In this document: positions 8,302 through 16,370 of the stretch, piece after piece
Layout of the letters: each line of letters opens with the position of its first letter
How positions within the stretch are numbered: the first letter of the stretch is position 1
From: Streptomyces kurssanovii
GTDB lineage: Bacteria; Actinomycetota; Actinomycetes; Streptomycetales; Streptomycetaceae
Length of the DNA stretch: 64,000 bases
Assembly (NCBI RefSeq): GCF_014649695.1
Contig: NZ_BMTN01000004.1
Coordinates: 372,001 to 436,000, forward strand
Direction of reading: 5' to 3'
Notes under the pieces: generated by a model
Databases searched by the model: none
What the model was told of the DNA's origin: nothing
Seen by the model: the letters and a program-made list of their open reading frames with translations, nothing else
Translations under genes and position numbers: made by a program

Positions 8302-9993
8302 GTGTCGCACTCGTACCCCGTAGCCGCCCTCACCGCTCCCGGTGCTCCCTTCGAAGTCGTACGGAGCGAGGACGGCGGGCTGATCTACGCGAACGGGCCC
8401 CGCACCTTGCCGGAGTTCGTCGAGGCGACGTGGGCGTTCGGGGACCGGCCGTTCCTCGTGGCGGAGAGCGGGACGTACACGTACGGCGAGTTCTTCGCCG
8501 CCGCGTCCGCCCTGGCCCGGCGGTTCGTGGACGTCTACGGGCTGCGGCCCGGGGACCGGGCGGCCGTCGCGATGCGCAACCACCCCGAGTGGCAGATCGC
8601 CTTCTGGGCGACGCAGCTCGCCGGCCTCGTCGCCGTCCCGCTCAACGCCTGGTGGACCGAGGAAGAGCTGACGTACGCGCTGGACGACTGCACGCCGCGC
8701 GTCCTGCTCGTGGACGGTGAGCGGCTGCCGCGCATCGACGAGTGGCGGAAGCGCAACGGCGTGCGCTGCGTCGTCTTCCACCAGGACGGACCCCGCGACG
8801 GTCTCGACGACGGGCCCGCCGGCGTAGGTGCCGGTGGTGTCGAGCGGTACGAGGACCTGCCCGCGCCGGACCCGCTCGCCGCGCCGCCCGCCGTCGAGGT
8901 CGCCGCTGAGGACGACGCGACGATCATCTACACGTCCGGAACCACCGGCCGCCCCAAGGGCGCCGTCGCCACGCATCTCGCGCAGGCCGGCGCGGCACTG
9001 CACCCCCGCTACCACGCGGCGGCCGCATCGCTCGCGCGCGGTGTGCTGCCCGGGCAGGGGCCCGCGCCGGTCGTCCTGATGACGTTCCCGTTCTTCCATG
9101 TGGCCGCGTTCACCACGCTGTACTCGATGATGGGCGTCGGCGGCACGCTCGTACTGATGCGGAAGTGGGACGCGGAGAAGGCCCTCGCGTTGATCGAGGA
9201 GCACGGCGTCACCCACTACTCGGGCGTGCCGACGACGGCGCTCCAGCTTCTCGACGCCGCCGAGCGCACCGGCTCGGACCTGGCGACGCTCAGCCACCTC
9301 AGCACGGGCGGCGCGGCCGCCCCGCCCGATCTGGTCGCCCGGCTGACCGCCCGCTACGGGCACCGGATCGAGCCCCGCAGCGGTTACGGGCTGACCGAGA
9401 CCTGCGGCGGTGTGCTCGCCAACTCGGGGGACGGCTACCGCGGCGACCCGGGCAGTGTGGGCATGCCCTCGCCCGCGACCGAGGTGCGGATCGCCGGAGC
9501 GGACGGCGAGCCGCTCCCGGAGGGGGAGGTCGGCGAGCTGTGGCTGCGCGGGCAGTCGCTCGTCCGCGGCTACTGGCGCGACGAGCCGGCCGGCGCGGCC
9601 GCCTTCCAGGACGGCTGGTTCAGGACCGGAGACCTCGCGACGGTGCGGGAGGGCCGCGTCAGCATCGTCGACCGGATCAAGGACATGGTGGTCCGGGGCG
9701 GCGAGAACGTGTACTGCGTCGAGGTCGAGGCCGTGCTGCACGACCACCCCGAGGTCGCCGACGCCGCTGTGCTGGGCGTGCCGCATCCGGTGCTGGGGGA
9801 GGAGGTCGCGGCCGTGGTCCGGTTGCGTGCCGGCGCCACGGTCACCGCGGAGGAGCTGAGGGCGCACGTCGGCGGGAAGCTGGCCGCCTTCAAGGTGCCC
9901 GCCCGCGTCCTGCTGCGGGACGAGCCGATCCCGCGCAACCCGACGGGCAAGATCCTCAAGCGGGTCCTCAGGGAGTCGCTCCGGAGCGGGTGA
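8302..9993 (+). CDS. AMP-dependent acyl-CoA synthetase/ligase
   Basis: A 563-residue class I adenylate-forming ligase. The P-loop YTSGTTGRPKG spans residues 210-220, the adenine-binding region includes SGYGLTETCGG, and the C-terminal catalytic lysine lies in NPTGKILKR. It most resembles fatty-acid or carboxylic-acid CoA ligases; the acid substrate cannot be read from sequence. The GTG start at 8302 follows AGGAAGG with 6-nt spacing, so it is preferred over in-frame codons further upstream. Its 3' end overlaps the convergent protease gene by 26 bp. A palindrome just before the start suggests repression. Confidence 0.87.
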   Translation: MSHSYPVAALTAPGAPFEVVRSEDGGLIYANGPRTLPEFVEATWAFGDRPFLVAESGTYTYGEFFAAASALARRFVDVYGLRPGDRAAVAMRNHPEWQIAFWATQLAGLVAVPLNAWWTEEELTYALDDCTPRVLLVDGERLPRIDEWRKRNGVRCVVFHQDGPRDGLDDGPAGVGAGGVERYEDLPAPDPLAAPPAVEVAAEDDATIIYTSGTTGRPKGAVATHLAQAGAALHPRYHAAAASLARGVLPGQGPAPVVLMTFPFFHVAAFTTLYSMMGVGGTLVLMRKWDAEKALALIEEHGVTHYSGVPTTALQLLDAAERTGSDLATLSHLSTGGAAAPPDLVARLTARYGHRIEPRSGYGLTETCGGVLANSGDGYRGDPGSVGMPSPATEVRIAGADGEPLPEGEVGELWLRGQSLVRGYWRDEPAGAAAFQDGWFRTGDLATVREGRVSIVDRIKDMVVRGGENVYCVEVEAVLHDHPEVADAAVLGVPHPVLGEEVAAVVRLRAGATVTAEELRAHVGGKLAAFKVPARVLLRDEPIPRNPTGKILKRVLRESLRSG

Positions 9994-11257
9994 TCCGTAC
10001 CCGGTAGCCACCGTTCTCGTCCTCGTCGACCACCGAGATGCGTATCCCGTTCTCCCGGTCGGTGAAGGTCTGGCCCGGCCGGTAGGGGGCGTCGGACAGT
10101 TCGGCGTGGATGTTGGCGCCCCGGGTGCAGCCGCCGCTGTCGCGGTCGCTGTCGGAGACGGTCACCGGGCCCTGCCCCGTGTCGACGTCGGATTTCACGC
10201 GGTAGATGAGCACGCCCGGCTCGCACACGTGGTCGTCGTTCCCGGCCCGTGTGCGTACCTCGGCCGCGTAGCCGCTGCTCTCGTCCAGCGGCACGACCGC
10301 CATCTTGGAGCCGCCGCGCGTGGCGAGCGGGGTGAGGGTGTACTCGGTCGTGCCGGGGGTGGCGGCGCACCCGATCTGGCTGTTGTCCAGCCAGCCGAGC
10401 TTCCACTTGTGCCAGCCGAGCAGGTCGTTGTTGGCGCCCCAGTCCTCGGACATGATGTCCCAGTGGCCGACCGCGCCGCCGCCGCTCGCGGTGTAGAGGT
10501 CGGGCAGCCCGAAGACGTGGCCGTTCTCGTGCGGCAGGACGCGGTAGCCGGTCTCCGAGTACGAGCCGGAACCGTCGTCCTGCCGGCTGTAGACGAAGGA
10601 CGTGTTGGCGAGCGGCACGCCGTCGGCGACCGGTGCCGCCTCGTTGCCGGAGAAGGTCACCGAGAGCACGGTGTCCAGCGCCGAAGGGCCGGCGTTGGGG
10701 GTCACCAGGACGTTGACGAGGTCGTAGTCGGCGAAGTCCACCTTCGGGTCGGCGACGGAGACCAGGTCCTCGACCAGTTGCCGGTACCCCGGTTCGTACG
10801 GGGAGCCGCGCTCTATCCCGTAGGCGGCGAACGGCATCGGCATCCGCAGCCAGTCGCTCACGGGGGCGTGCGGCCGGTAGCTGAGCCGGCCGTACGAGCT
10901 GGTGGCGAACCACTGCGAGGTCTGCGGGAAGAACTCCGCCAGCCGGTCGAGGGCGGAACCGGCGCCCTCCGCGTCCGGAAAGTCGATCATCAGGTTGAGA
11001 GCGCGGACCACGCCGGTGGAGCGGGTGTATCCGGCGGGGGTGGGCAGGCCCTCCGACATCTGGACGCCGATGCCCGTCGGGATGCGGCAGGGTCCGAGGC
11101 CCACGGCGTCGGGCGCGGAGCTGGGGCCGGCGTAGACCCGGTGGGGGGCCGGGACCGTCGAGCTCGCCGTGGTGAGGGCGGCCAGCGTCAGGGCCGCGAA
11201 GGCGGCGAGTCCGGCGAGCCTGCCGCGTCTGCGTATCCGGTGGCGGGTCTGCTCCAT
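9968..11257 (-). CDS. Secreted M6-family metalloprotease domain protein
   Basis: A 429-residue exported protein. A basic N-terminus and hydrophobic core (about residues 10-32) form a signal peptide. The zinc site is HENGH (residues 243-247) followed by VFGLPDLY, the signature of M6 (immune-inhibitor-A-like) peptidases. The conserved early motif RALNLMIDFPD (about 85-95) also fits the family. The ATG at 11257 is preceded by GAAGG at about 8-nt spacing. It overlaps the convergent ligase gene at its 3' end. The upstream intergenic region, shared with a TetR gene, contains a large pair of palindromes. Confidence 0.85.
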   Translation of the reverse strand: MEQTRHRIRRRGRLAGLAAFAALTLAALTTASSTVPAPHRVYAGPSSAPDAVGLGPCRIPTGIGVQMSEGLPTPAGYTRSTGVVRALNLMIDFPDAEGAGSALDRLAEFFPQTSQWFATSSYGRLSYRPHAPVSDWLRMPMPFAAYGIERGSPYEPGYRQLVEDLVSVADPKVDFADYDLVNVLVTPNAGPSALDTVLSVTFSGNEAAPVADGVPLANTSFVYSRQDDGSGSYSETGYRVLPHENGHVFGLPDLYTASGGGAVGHWDIMSEDWGANNDLLGWHKWKLGWLDNSQIGCAATPGTTEYTLTPLATRGGSKMAVVPLDESSGYAAEVRTRAGNDDHVCEPGVLIYRVKSDVDTGQGPVTVSDSDRDSGGCTRGANIHAELSDAPYRPGQTFTDRENGIRISVVDEDENGGYRVRITRSGATP

Positions 11258-11417
11258 GCGATCGCCTTCGGGGTCCGCGGCAGCAGGCCGGGCCCTGGCT
11301 GCGCTCACTTCGAACAGCCTGTGTCGGGGGGTGGCGGGGCGCGCGTCGGGTGGTCCGATCGTGGGGTTTTCCCGACGAAAGGCATATGTGGCTCAGGTCA
11401 CAGCGCGGAGGGGAAAT

Positions 11418-11481
11418 AACCGGGGATCGTTTCCCCGTTTGAACCCGTGTCTCCGCTGAAACGGGGACACGGTCCCCGGTT
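11418..11481. promoter_or_regulatory. Large nested palindrome (two operator-like boxes) between protease and tetR genes
   Basis: Two 26-bp arms (11418-11443 and 11456-11481) are inverted copies of each other at 22 of 26 positions around a 12-nt centre. Each arm itself contains a smaller palindrome: CGGGGA-N5-TCCCCG on the left and CGGGGAC-ACG-GTCCCCG on the right. The stretch 11258-11618 holds no gene. The symmetry fits a pair of repressor sites, for the adjacent TetR protein or another factor, or a long RNA hairpin. Confidence 0.5.
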
Positions 11482-11618
11482 GGGGCCCACCGAACGCCAC
11501 GGGACTTCAGCGCCGAAGTCCCGGACCGCCGGCAGAGGCTGACAGGCCCCGGCCCCGGCACCCGGCAACCCTCCGGCCCCGTAAGCCGCGGACGGAGAAC
11601 ACGGAAGGAAGTGGAGTC

Positions 11619-12260
11619 GTGAGCATCGCCGCCGAAACGCGCCGCCCGCCGCGCCCCCGGGCGGACGCCCTGCGCAATCGTGAGCGGATCGTGTCGGCCG
11701 CGCGCGAGATGTTCGTCGAGTTCGGGCCGGACGTCCCGCTCGACGAGATCGCCCGCCGTGCGGGCATCGGCAACGCGACGCTCTACCGCCACTTCCCCGA
11801 CCGCGCGGTCCTGATCCGCGAGGTCGTCCTCCTCGTCCTGTCCCGCACCACGGAGCAGGCGGACGCCGCGGCGGCCAAGGAGGCCGACCCCTTCGCGGCG
11901 CTGCGCCGCTTCGTCCACGTCGCGGCCGACGAGCGGATCGGGGCCCTGTGCCCCATGCTCTCCGGCGCCTTCGACGCCGACCACCCCGACCTGCACGCCG
12001 GCCGCGAGCGACTCGACGAGGCCGTGCGCGGCCTCGTCGAGTCGGCGCAGGCGGCCGGCCGGATGCGCACCGACGTCGCCGTGGGCGACCTGATGGTGGC
12101 GCTCTCCCAGCTCACCCGGCCGCTGCCGGGCACCGCGTGCCCGAACATGGACCGGTTCGTCCATCGTCATCTTCAGCTGTTCCTGGACGGACTCGAGGCG
12201 CCCGCGCGCTCCGAACTGCCCGGGACGGCCGCGACCCTGGAGGACCTGCGCACCACGTGA
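11619..12260 (+). CDS. TetR-family transcriptional regulator
   Basis: A 213-residue repressor. The N-terminal helix-turn-helix covers about residues 20-62, with LDEIARRAGIGNATLYRHF as the recognition unit, followed by an all-helical ligand-binding domain. The GTG at 11619 follows GGAAGGAAG at suitable distance. It lies 111 bp upstream of, and in the same direction as, an MFS multidrug transporter, so it probably controls that pump and itself. The inverted repeats at 11418-11481 in its upstream region are candidate sites. Confidence 0.87.
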   Translation: MSIAAETRRPPRPRADALRNRERIVSAAREMFVEFGPDVPLDEIARRAGIGNATLYRHFPDRAVLIREVVLLVLSRTTEQADAAAAKEADPFAALRRFVHVAADERIGALCPMLSGAFDADHPDLHAGRERLDEAVRGLVESAQAAGRMRTDVAVGDLMVALSQLTRPLPGTACPNMDRFVHRHLQLFLDGLEAPARSELPGTAATLEDLRTT

Positions 12261-12371
12261 CGCCGTAAGTCCTTCCGCCCTCCCGCACTCCTGAGCCCTT
12301 TACGCGCTCCGTGTGACCTTCGGTCGCCCGGCGGCGCGTCACCTCCCGTTACCCATTAGGTGGCCAGACGC

Positions 12372-13925
12372 ATGCCGAAAACAGCCGACATTTCATCGTC
12401 CGAGCCGAGACTGTCCGGCTCGGGACTTCCCGACCCGAGCCGTTGGAAAGCTCTGGTCTTCATAGCCCTCGCCCAGCTGATGGTGGTGCTCGACGCGACG
12501 ATCGTGAACATCGCGCTTCCCACCGCCCAGCAGGACCTCGGGATCTCCGACGCCAACCGGCAGTGGGTCATCACGGCCTACGCCCTCGCCTTCGGCGGGC
12601 TGCTGCTCTTCGGCGGCCGCATCGCCGACCTGTGGGGACGCAGGCGCACCTTCATCGTCGGACTGCTCGGCTTCGCCGCCGCCTCCGCGCTCGGCGGCGC
12701 GGCGACCGGCGAGGCGATGATGCTCGGGGCACGTGCCCTGCAGGGCGTGTTCGGCGCGCTGCTCGCACCCGCCGCGCTCTCGCTGCTCGCGGTGATGTTC
12801 ACCGACGCCAAGGAGCGCGCCAAGGCCTTCGGCATCTACGGTGCGATCGCCGGTGGCGGTGGCGCCGTGGGCCTCATCCTCGGCGGCTTCCTCACCGAGT
12901 ACCTGAACTGGCGCTGGACGTTCTACGTCAACATCCCCTTCGCGATCGTCGCCGCTGTCGGCGCGTACCTGGTGATCCGTGAGCCGGCGGGTGCGCGCAA
13001 CCGCTCCCCGCTGGACATCCCCGGCGTCGTGCTGTCCACGCTCGGCCTGGTGGCGCTCGTGTACGGCTTCACCCGCGCCGAGTCCGCCGGCTGGTCCGAC
13101 GGCCTGACCGTGGGCATGTTCGTGGCCTCCGTCGTGCTGCTCGCCGCGTTCGTCGCCACCGAGGCGAAGGTCAAGTCGCCGCTGCTGCCCCTGCGGGTCC
13201 TGACCGAGCGCAACCGCGGCGGTGTCTACCTGTCGCTCGGCCTCGCCATCATCGCGATGTTCGGGCTCTTCCTCTTCCTGACGTTCTATCTGCAGGTCGT
13301 TAAGGGCTACTCGCCCGTCATGACGGGCTTCGCCTTCCTGCCGATGATCGCGGGCATGATCACCGGCTCGACCCAGATCGGTGCCCGGCTGATGACGCGG
13401 GTGGCGCCGCGCCTGTTGATGGGCCCCGGCTTCGTCATGGCGGCGATCGGCATGCTGCTGCTGACGCAGCTGGAGATCGACAGCTCCTACGCGGGCCTGA
13501 TCCTGCCGGCCCAGCTGATGCTCGGCCTCGGCATGGGTACGGCGTTCATGCCGGCGATGTCCCTGTCCACGCACGGTGTGAACCCGGCGGACGCCGGTGT
13601 CGCCTCCGCGATGGTCAACACCTCTCAGCAGGTGGGCGGCGCGATCGGTACGGCTCTGCTGAACACCATCGCGGCCTCCGCCACGACGTCGTACATCGCC
13701 TCGCACGCCGCCGGCGCGAGGGACCCGAAGCTGCTGGAGCTCCAGGGCATGGTGCACGGCTTCTCGTCGGCGATCTGGTGGGCGGTCGGCATCCTGGCGG
13801 TTGCCGCGGCGATCGCGTTCACGCTCATCAACAGCGGGCGCCCCGGGGCCGGTCCGGTCGCGGCGGGCTCCGGTGAGGGCGCGGGCGCCGACGACGAGAT
13901 CAAGGTTCCCGTCATCGCGCACTGA
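12372..13925 (+). CDS. MFS multidrug efflux transporter, DHA2 (EmrB/QacA) family
   Basis: A 517-residue integral membrane protein with about 14 hydrophobic segments. It has the DHA2 motifs LDATIVNIALP in TM1 and GGRIADLWGRRR (motif A) in the loop after TM2. It should use the proton gradient to expel drugs. The ATG at 12372 is preceded by AGGTGG at 8-nt spacing; a GTG at 12360 is an alternative. It follows a tetR gene in the same orientation and is closed by a strong terminator, so the two genes likely form one regulated unit. Confidence 0.9.
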   Translation: MPKTADISSSEPRLSGSGLPDPSRWKALVFIALAQLMVVLDATIVNIALPTAQQDLGISDANRQWVITAYALAFGGLLLFGGRIADLWGRRRTFIVGLLGFAAASALGGAATGEAMMLGARALQGVFGALLAPAALSLLAVMFTDAKERAKAFGIYGAIAGGGGAVGLILGGFLTEYLNWRWTFYVNIPFAIVAAVGAYLVIREPAGARNRSPLDIPGVVLSTLGLVALVYGFTRAESAGWSDGLTVGMFVASVVLLAAFVATEAKVKSPLLPLRVLTERNRGGVYLSLGLAIIAMFGLFLFLTFYLQVVKGYSPVMTGFAFLPMIAGMITGSTQIGARLMTRVAPRLLMGPGFVMAAIGMLLLTQLEIDSSYAGLILPAQLMLGLGMGTAFMPAMSLSTHGVNPADAGVASAMVNTSQQVGGAIGTALLNTIAASATTSYIASHAAGARDPKLLELQGMVHGFSSAIWWAVGILAVAAAIAFTLINSGRPGAGPVAAGSGEGAGADDEIKVPVIAH

Positions 13926-13973
13926 GCCACGGACCCGGGCCGCGGGAGGACCAGGCGGTACGCGCATGAAGAA

Positions 13974-14011
13974 GGGCCCCGCCCGGGTGCGAATGCACCC
14001 GGGCGGGGCCC
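13974..14011 (+). terminator. Strong hairpin terminator after the MFS gene
   Basis: Perfect 17-bp stem (GGGCCCCGCCCGGGTGC with its complement) around a GAAT loop, 48 bp after the stop codon. It also separates the unit from the convergent marR gene. Confidence 0.85.
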
Positions 14012-14085
14012 TGCGCTGTGCGGGGTCACGGGACGGAGAGGAGGACCTGCGCCGTGCGCGTCACCGGCCCGGAGACGGGCGAGGG

Positions 14086-14170
14086 CGCCGCGTCGGTCAC
14101 CTGAGCCCGAACGGCCCCCGCGCCGCGTCGGTCACCCGGTCGGCCGGGGCCCTGCGCCGCGTCGGTCACC
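14086..14170. repeat. Three direct copies of a 16-bp sequence at the marR 3' end
   Basis: CGCCGCGTCGGTCACC occurs at 14086-14101, 14121-14136 and 14155-14170, spaced 35 and 34 bp apart. The last copy overlaps the stop codon of the marR gene. It looks like partial tandem duplication of the gene's end. Confidence 0.7.
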
Positions 14171-14681
14171 TCAGCCAGGGCAGGTCCGCTCCGGTGTCCT
14201 GGGGCTGCAGTCCCTCCGCCATGACCTGCATGATCTCGCCCAGCTGCGCGACCTGTTCCGGTGTGAGCCGGTCGAACATCGCCTGCCGCACGGCTTCGAC
14301 ATGGCCGGGCGCGGTCCGCCGGAGGACCCCGAAGCCTTCCTCCGTCAGTACCGCGTTCTGCCCGCGCTTGTCGGAGGGGCAGTCCTCCCGCCGGACCCAG
14401 CCGTTCTTCTCCAGCCGGGCTATCGCGTGCGAGAGCCGGGACCGGGTGATCTTGGCGTCGATGGCCAGCTGGGTCATCCGCTTGCGGCGGCGAGGCGCCT
14501 GGGAGAGCTGGACGAGCAGTCCGTAGTAGATGTGCGGCATGCCCGCGTCGCGCTGCAGCTGGCGGTCGAGGTGGTCCTCGAGGAGGGTGGTGGCGTGGAG
14601 GTAGGAGCGCCACACTCGCTGCTCCTCGTCGCTCAGCCAGCGTGGTTCCTGACCGCCCTCACCATTGAGTGCCCTGTTCAT
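14166..14681 (-). CDS. MarR-family transcriptional regulator
   Basis: A 171-residue winged-helix regulator. The DNA-binding region includes MTQLAIDAKITRSRLSHAI (about residues 67-85) and the wing DCPSDKRGQ. ATG 14681 is chosen over the GTG nine bases upstream because of the usual start of the family. It is divergent from a ring-opening dioxygenase gene, and the gap of about 115 bp contains two TTGAAAGTT-type boxes. This is typical of MarR proteins that repress themselves and a neighbouring enzyme in response to phenolic or oxidised ligands. Confidence 0.87.
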   Translation of the reverse strand: MNRALNGEGGQEPRWLSDEEQRVWRSYLHATTLLEDHLDRQLQRDAGMPHIYYGLLVQLSQAPRRRKRMTQLAIDAKITRSRLSHAIARLEKNGWVRREDCPSDKRGQNAVLTEEGFGVLRRTAPGHVEAVRQAMFDRLTPEQVAQLGEIMQVMAEGLQPQDTGADLPWLR

Positions 14682-14704
14682 GTATCCCACTCTACGACCC
14701 TGTT

Positions 14705-14720
14705 CTTGAAAGTTGAACTA
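14705..14720. promoter_or_regulatory. Secondary MarR-type box
   Basis: TTGAAAGTTGAA (within 14706-14717) repeats the left half and centre of the stronger site at 14741-14758. It lies closer to marR and is probably a second, weaker site for autoregulation. Confidence 0.5.
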
Positions 14721-14740
14721 AGTGGGTCTAGGGTGGAATC

Positions 14741-14758
14741 AGCTTGAAAGTTCAAGCT
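14741..14758. promoter_or_regulatory. MarR operator between marR and the dioxygenase gene
   Basis: AGCTTGAA-AG-TTCAAGCT is a perfect palindrome with 8-bp arms and a 2-bp centre, 38 bp upstream of the dioxygenase start. The TTGAA/TTCAA core is a common MarR-family half-site. Confidence 0.75.
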
Positions 14759-14796
14759 TCCAGTACGCCGGGTCAGCAGACCGGGAGCCGCCAGTC

Positions 14797-15594
14797 ATGA
14801 ACGCCACCCCCGCACCCCCCACCCCCGACGCGCCGCGCATGCCCGCGCTCTACCTCTCCCACGGCGCCCCGCCCCTGGCCGACGACCCGCTGTGGCCGGG
14901 CCAGCTCGCCGCCTGGTCCGACACACTGCCGCGGCCCAAGGCGATCCTGATGGTCTCCGCCCACTGGGAGGAGGCGCCCCTCGCGCTCGGCGCGACCCGG
15001 ACCGTGCCCCTTGTCCACGACTTCTGGGGCTTCCCCGAGCACTACTACCGCGTCCGTTACGGCGCGCCCGGAGCCCCCGAACTCGCCGACTCCGTACGAA
15101 AACTGCTCCGCCGCGCCGGTACGCCCGTGCAGGACATCCCCGACCGGGGGCTCGACCACGGCGCGTACGTCCCGCTGGTGGAGATGTATCCGGACGCGGA
15201 CATCCCCGTGCTGCAGATCTCCATGCCCACGCTCGATCCGCAGAAGCTGCTCGAGATCGGGCGCAGGCTCGCCCCGCTGCGGGACGAAGGCGTACTGATC
15301 GTCGGCAGCGGTTTCTTCACGCACAACCTGGCGGCGCTGCGGCACGACGGAACGCCCGGCTGGTCCACCGAGTTCGACGACTGGGGGCGGCGAGCGCTGG
15401 CGGATGCCGACGTCGACGCACTGCTCGACTTCGAGAACAAGGCCCCCGCCGGGCGGCTCGCCCACCCGCGGACCGAGCACTTCGCGCCACTTTTCGTCAC
15501 CATCGGGGCGTCGGAGCCGGAGATCGGCAACGGCCGGAGCGTGATCGACGGCTTCTGGATGGGCCTGGCGAAGCGGTCCGTGCAGTTCGGCTGA
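14797..15594 (+). CDS. DODA-type extradiol ring-opening dioxygenase (YgiD-like)
   Basis: A 265-residue enzyme of the LigB/DODA superfamily, which uses Fe(II) or Zn(II) to open catechol-type rings. Conserved histidines are visible in LYLSHGAPP (near residue 20), SAHWEE (near 60), LDHGAYVPL (near 120) and FFTHNLAAL (near 175). The ATG at 14797 follows GGGAG. It is divergent from a MarR gene with a perfect palindrome between them, pointing to induction by an aromatic compound. The downstream convergent acetyltransferase frame has no stop codon before it enters this gene on the other strand. Confidence 0.87.
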   Translation: MNATPAPPTPDAPRMPALYLSHGAPPLADDPLWPGQLAAWSDTLPRPKAILMVSAHWEEAPLALGATRTVPLVHDFWGFPEHYYRVRYGAPGAPELADSVRKLLRRAGTPVQDIPDRGLDHGAYVPLVEMYPDADIPVLQISMPTLDPQKLLEIGRRLAPLRDEGVLIVGSGFFTHNLAALRHDGTPGWSTEFDDWGRRALADADVDALLDFENKAPAGRLAHPRTEHFAPLFVTIGASEPEIGNGRSVIDGFWMGLAKRSVQFG

Positions 15595-16223
15595 CGCTTG
15601 CTCCACGCCGGCCGGCGTACCTGCGCCCCCGCCCCGCCCCGTCCGGCGCGAGTGCAGCGGGGCCGGCCGGCTCGGTCCAGGTGCTTCTCGAACCAGGCCA
15701 CGTCCCAGTACCGGCCGAACTTCCGCCCGACCTCTCCGTACGTGCCGATGTGGCGGAAGCCGAAACGGGTGTGCAGCCGGACGGACGCGTCGTTCGGCAG
15801 GGCGACGCCCGCGTAGGCCCGGTGCACGTCCTCGTCGGCCTGGGCCTCGAAGAGCGCCTTGTAGAGCAGGGTGCCGATACCGCGTCCGGCGGTCTGCGGC
15901 CCGCAGTAGACGCTGACCTCGACGGACGTGGAGTAGGCCGCCTTGGGGCGGAAGGGGCTGCTGGTGGCGTAGCCCAGGATCCCGTGGGTCGGGTGGTCCG
16001 GGGGATTCGGTCCGGCAAACCGGACATCCTGAGCAACCAGAAGGCGGTGCGGGCCGTCTTCAGGGTGGGAGTGCAGCCATGAGCGGCGCTGCTCAGGGGT
16101 GAAAACCGTGGTGTCGAACGTGATCGGGGTCTCACGGGCGTAGTGGTTGTAGATGTCTGTGAGGGCCTCGAGGTCGGCCTCCCCGCCCGCCCTGACCTGC
16201 ACCTCCGCCTGTTCCGGCAGCAT
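15057..16223 (-). CDS. GNAT N-acetyltransferase, reading frame runs on antisense to the dioxygenase gene
   Basis: The first roughly 180 residues are a complete GNAT domain resembling phosphinothricin acetyltransferase: TDIYNHYARETPITFDT (about 21-37), the acetyl-CoA loop QTAGRGIGTLLYKALFE, and the C-terminal WDVAWFEKHL near nt 15680. A normal family member would end there. Instead the frame stays open for another 200 or so codons, 538 bp of them opposite the dioxygenase gene. None of the minus-strand frames has a stop in the GC-rich stretch at about 15594-15700. I read this as a gene that lost its natural stop, or whose end is altered by an indel in the G-run near 15635. The start at 16223 is supported by AGGAGG. 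Confidence 0.7.
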   Translation of the reverse strand: MLPEQAEVQVRAGGEADLEALTDIYNHYARETPITFDTTVFTPEQRRSWLHSHPEDGPHRLLVAQDVRFAGPNPPDHPTHGILGYATSSPFRPKAAYSTSVEVSVYCGPQTAGRGIGTLLYKALFEAQADEDVHRAYAGVALPNDASVRLHTRFGFRHIGTYGEVGRKFGRYWDVAWFEKHLDRAGRPRCTRAGRGGAGAQVRRPAWSKRQPNCTDRFARPIQKPSITLRPLPISGSDAPMVTKSGAKCSVRGWASRPAGALFSKSSSASTSASASARRPQSSNSVDQPGVPSCRSAARLCVKKPLPTISTPSSRSGASLRPISSSFCGSSVGMEICSTGMSASGYISTSGTYAPWSSPRSGMSCTGVPARRSSFRTESASSGAPGAP

Positions 16224-16282
16224 CCGTCCTCCTGGTCGGCCGGACAGGGTACTGCATGATCGCGGAAATCGATGCACCTGAT

Positions 16283-16309
16283 GGGAATTCTGTCCGGATT
16301 CCAGTCGTT
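16283..16309 (+). promoter_or_regulatory. SigR-type promoter of hrdD
   Basis: GGGAAT (16283-16288), exactly 18 bp, then GTT (16307-16309). This matches the established consensus for SigR, the thiol-oxidative-stress sigma factor of Streptomyces. It lies 62 bp upstream of the hrdD start. S. coelicolor hrdD is a known SigR target, which supports the call. Confidence 0.85.
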
Positions 16310-16370
16310 GTTTCCTTCGGATGCAGGGCACCCGGGAGGGTGTCGCGACCTACTCAGCAAGGGAGCTCGC

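Noticed and set aside
10106-11419. Long plus-strand frame opposite the M6 protease
   Set aside because: Composition is Val/Gly/Arg-rich shadow sequence, while the minus strand has a signal peptide and the HENGH zinc site.
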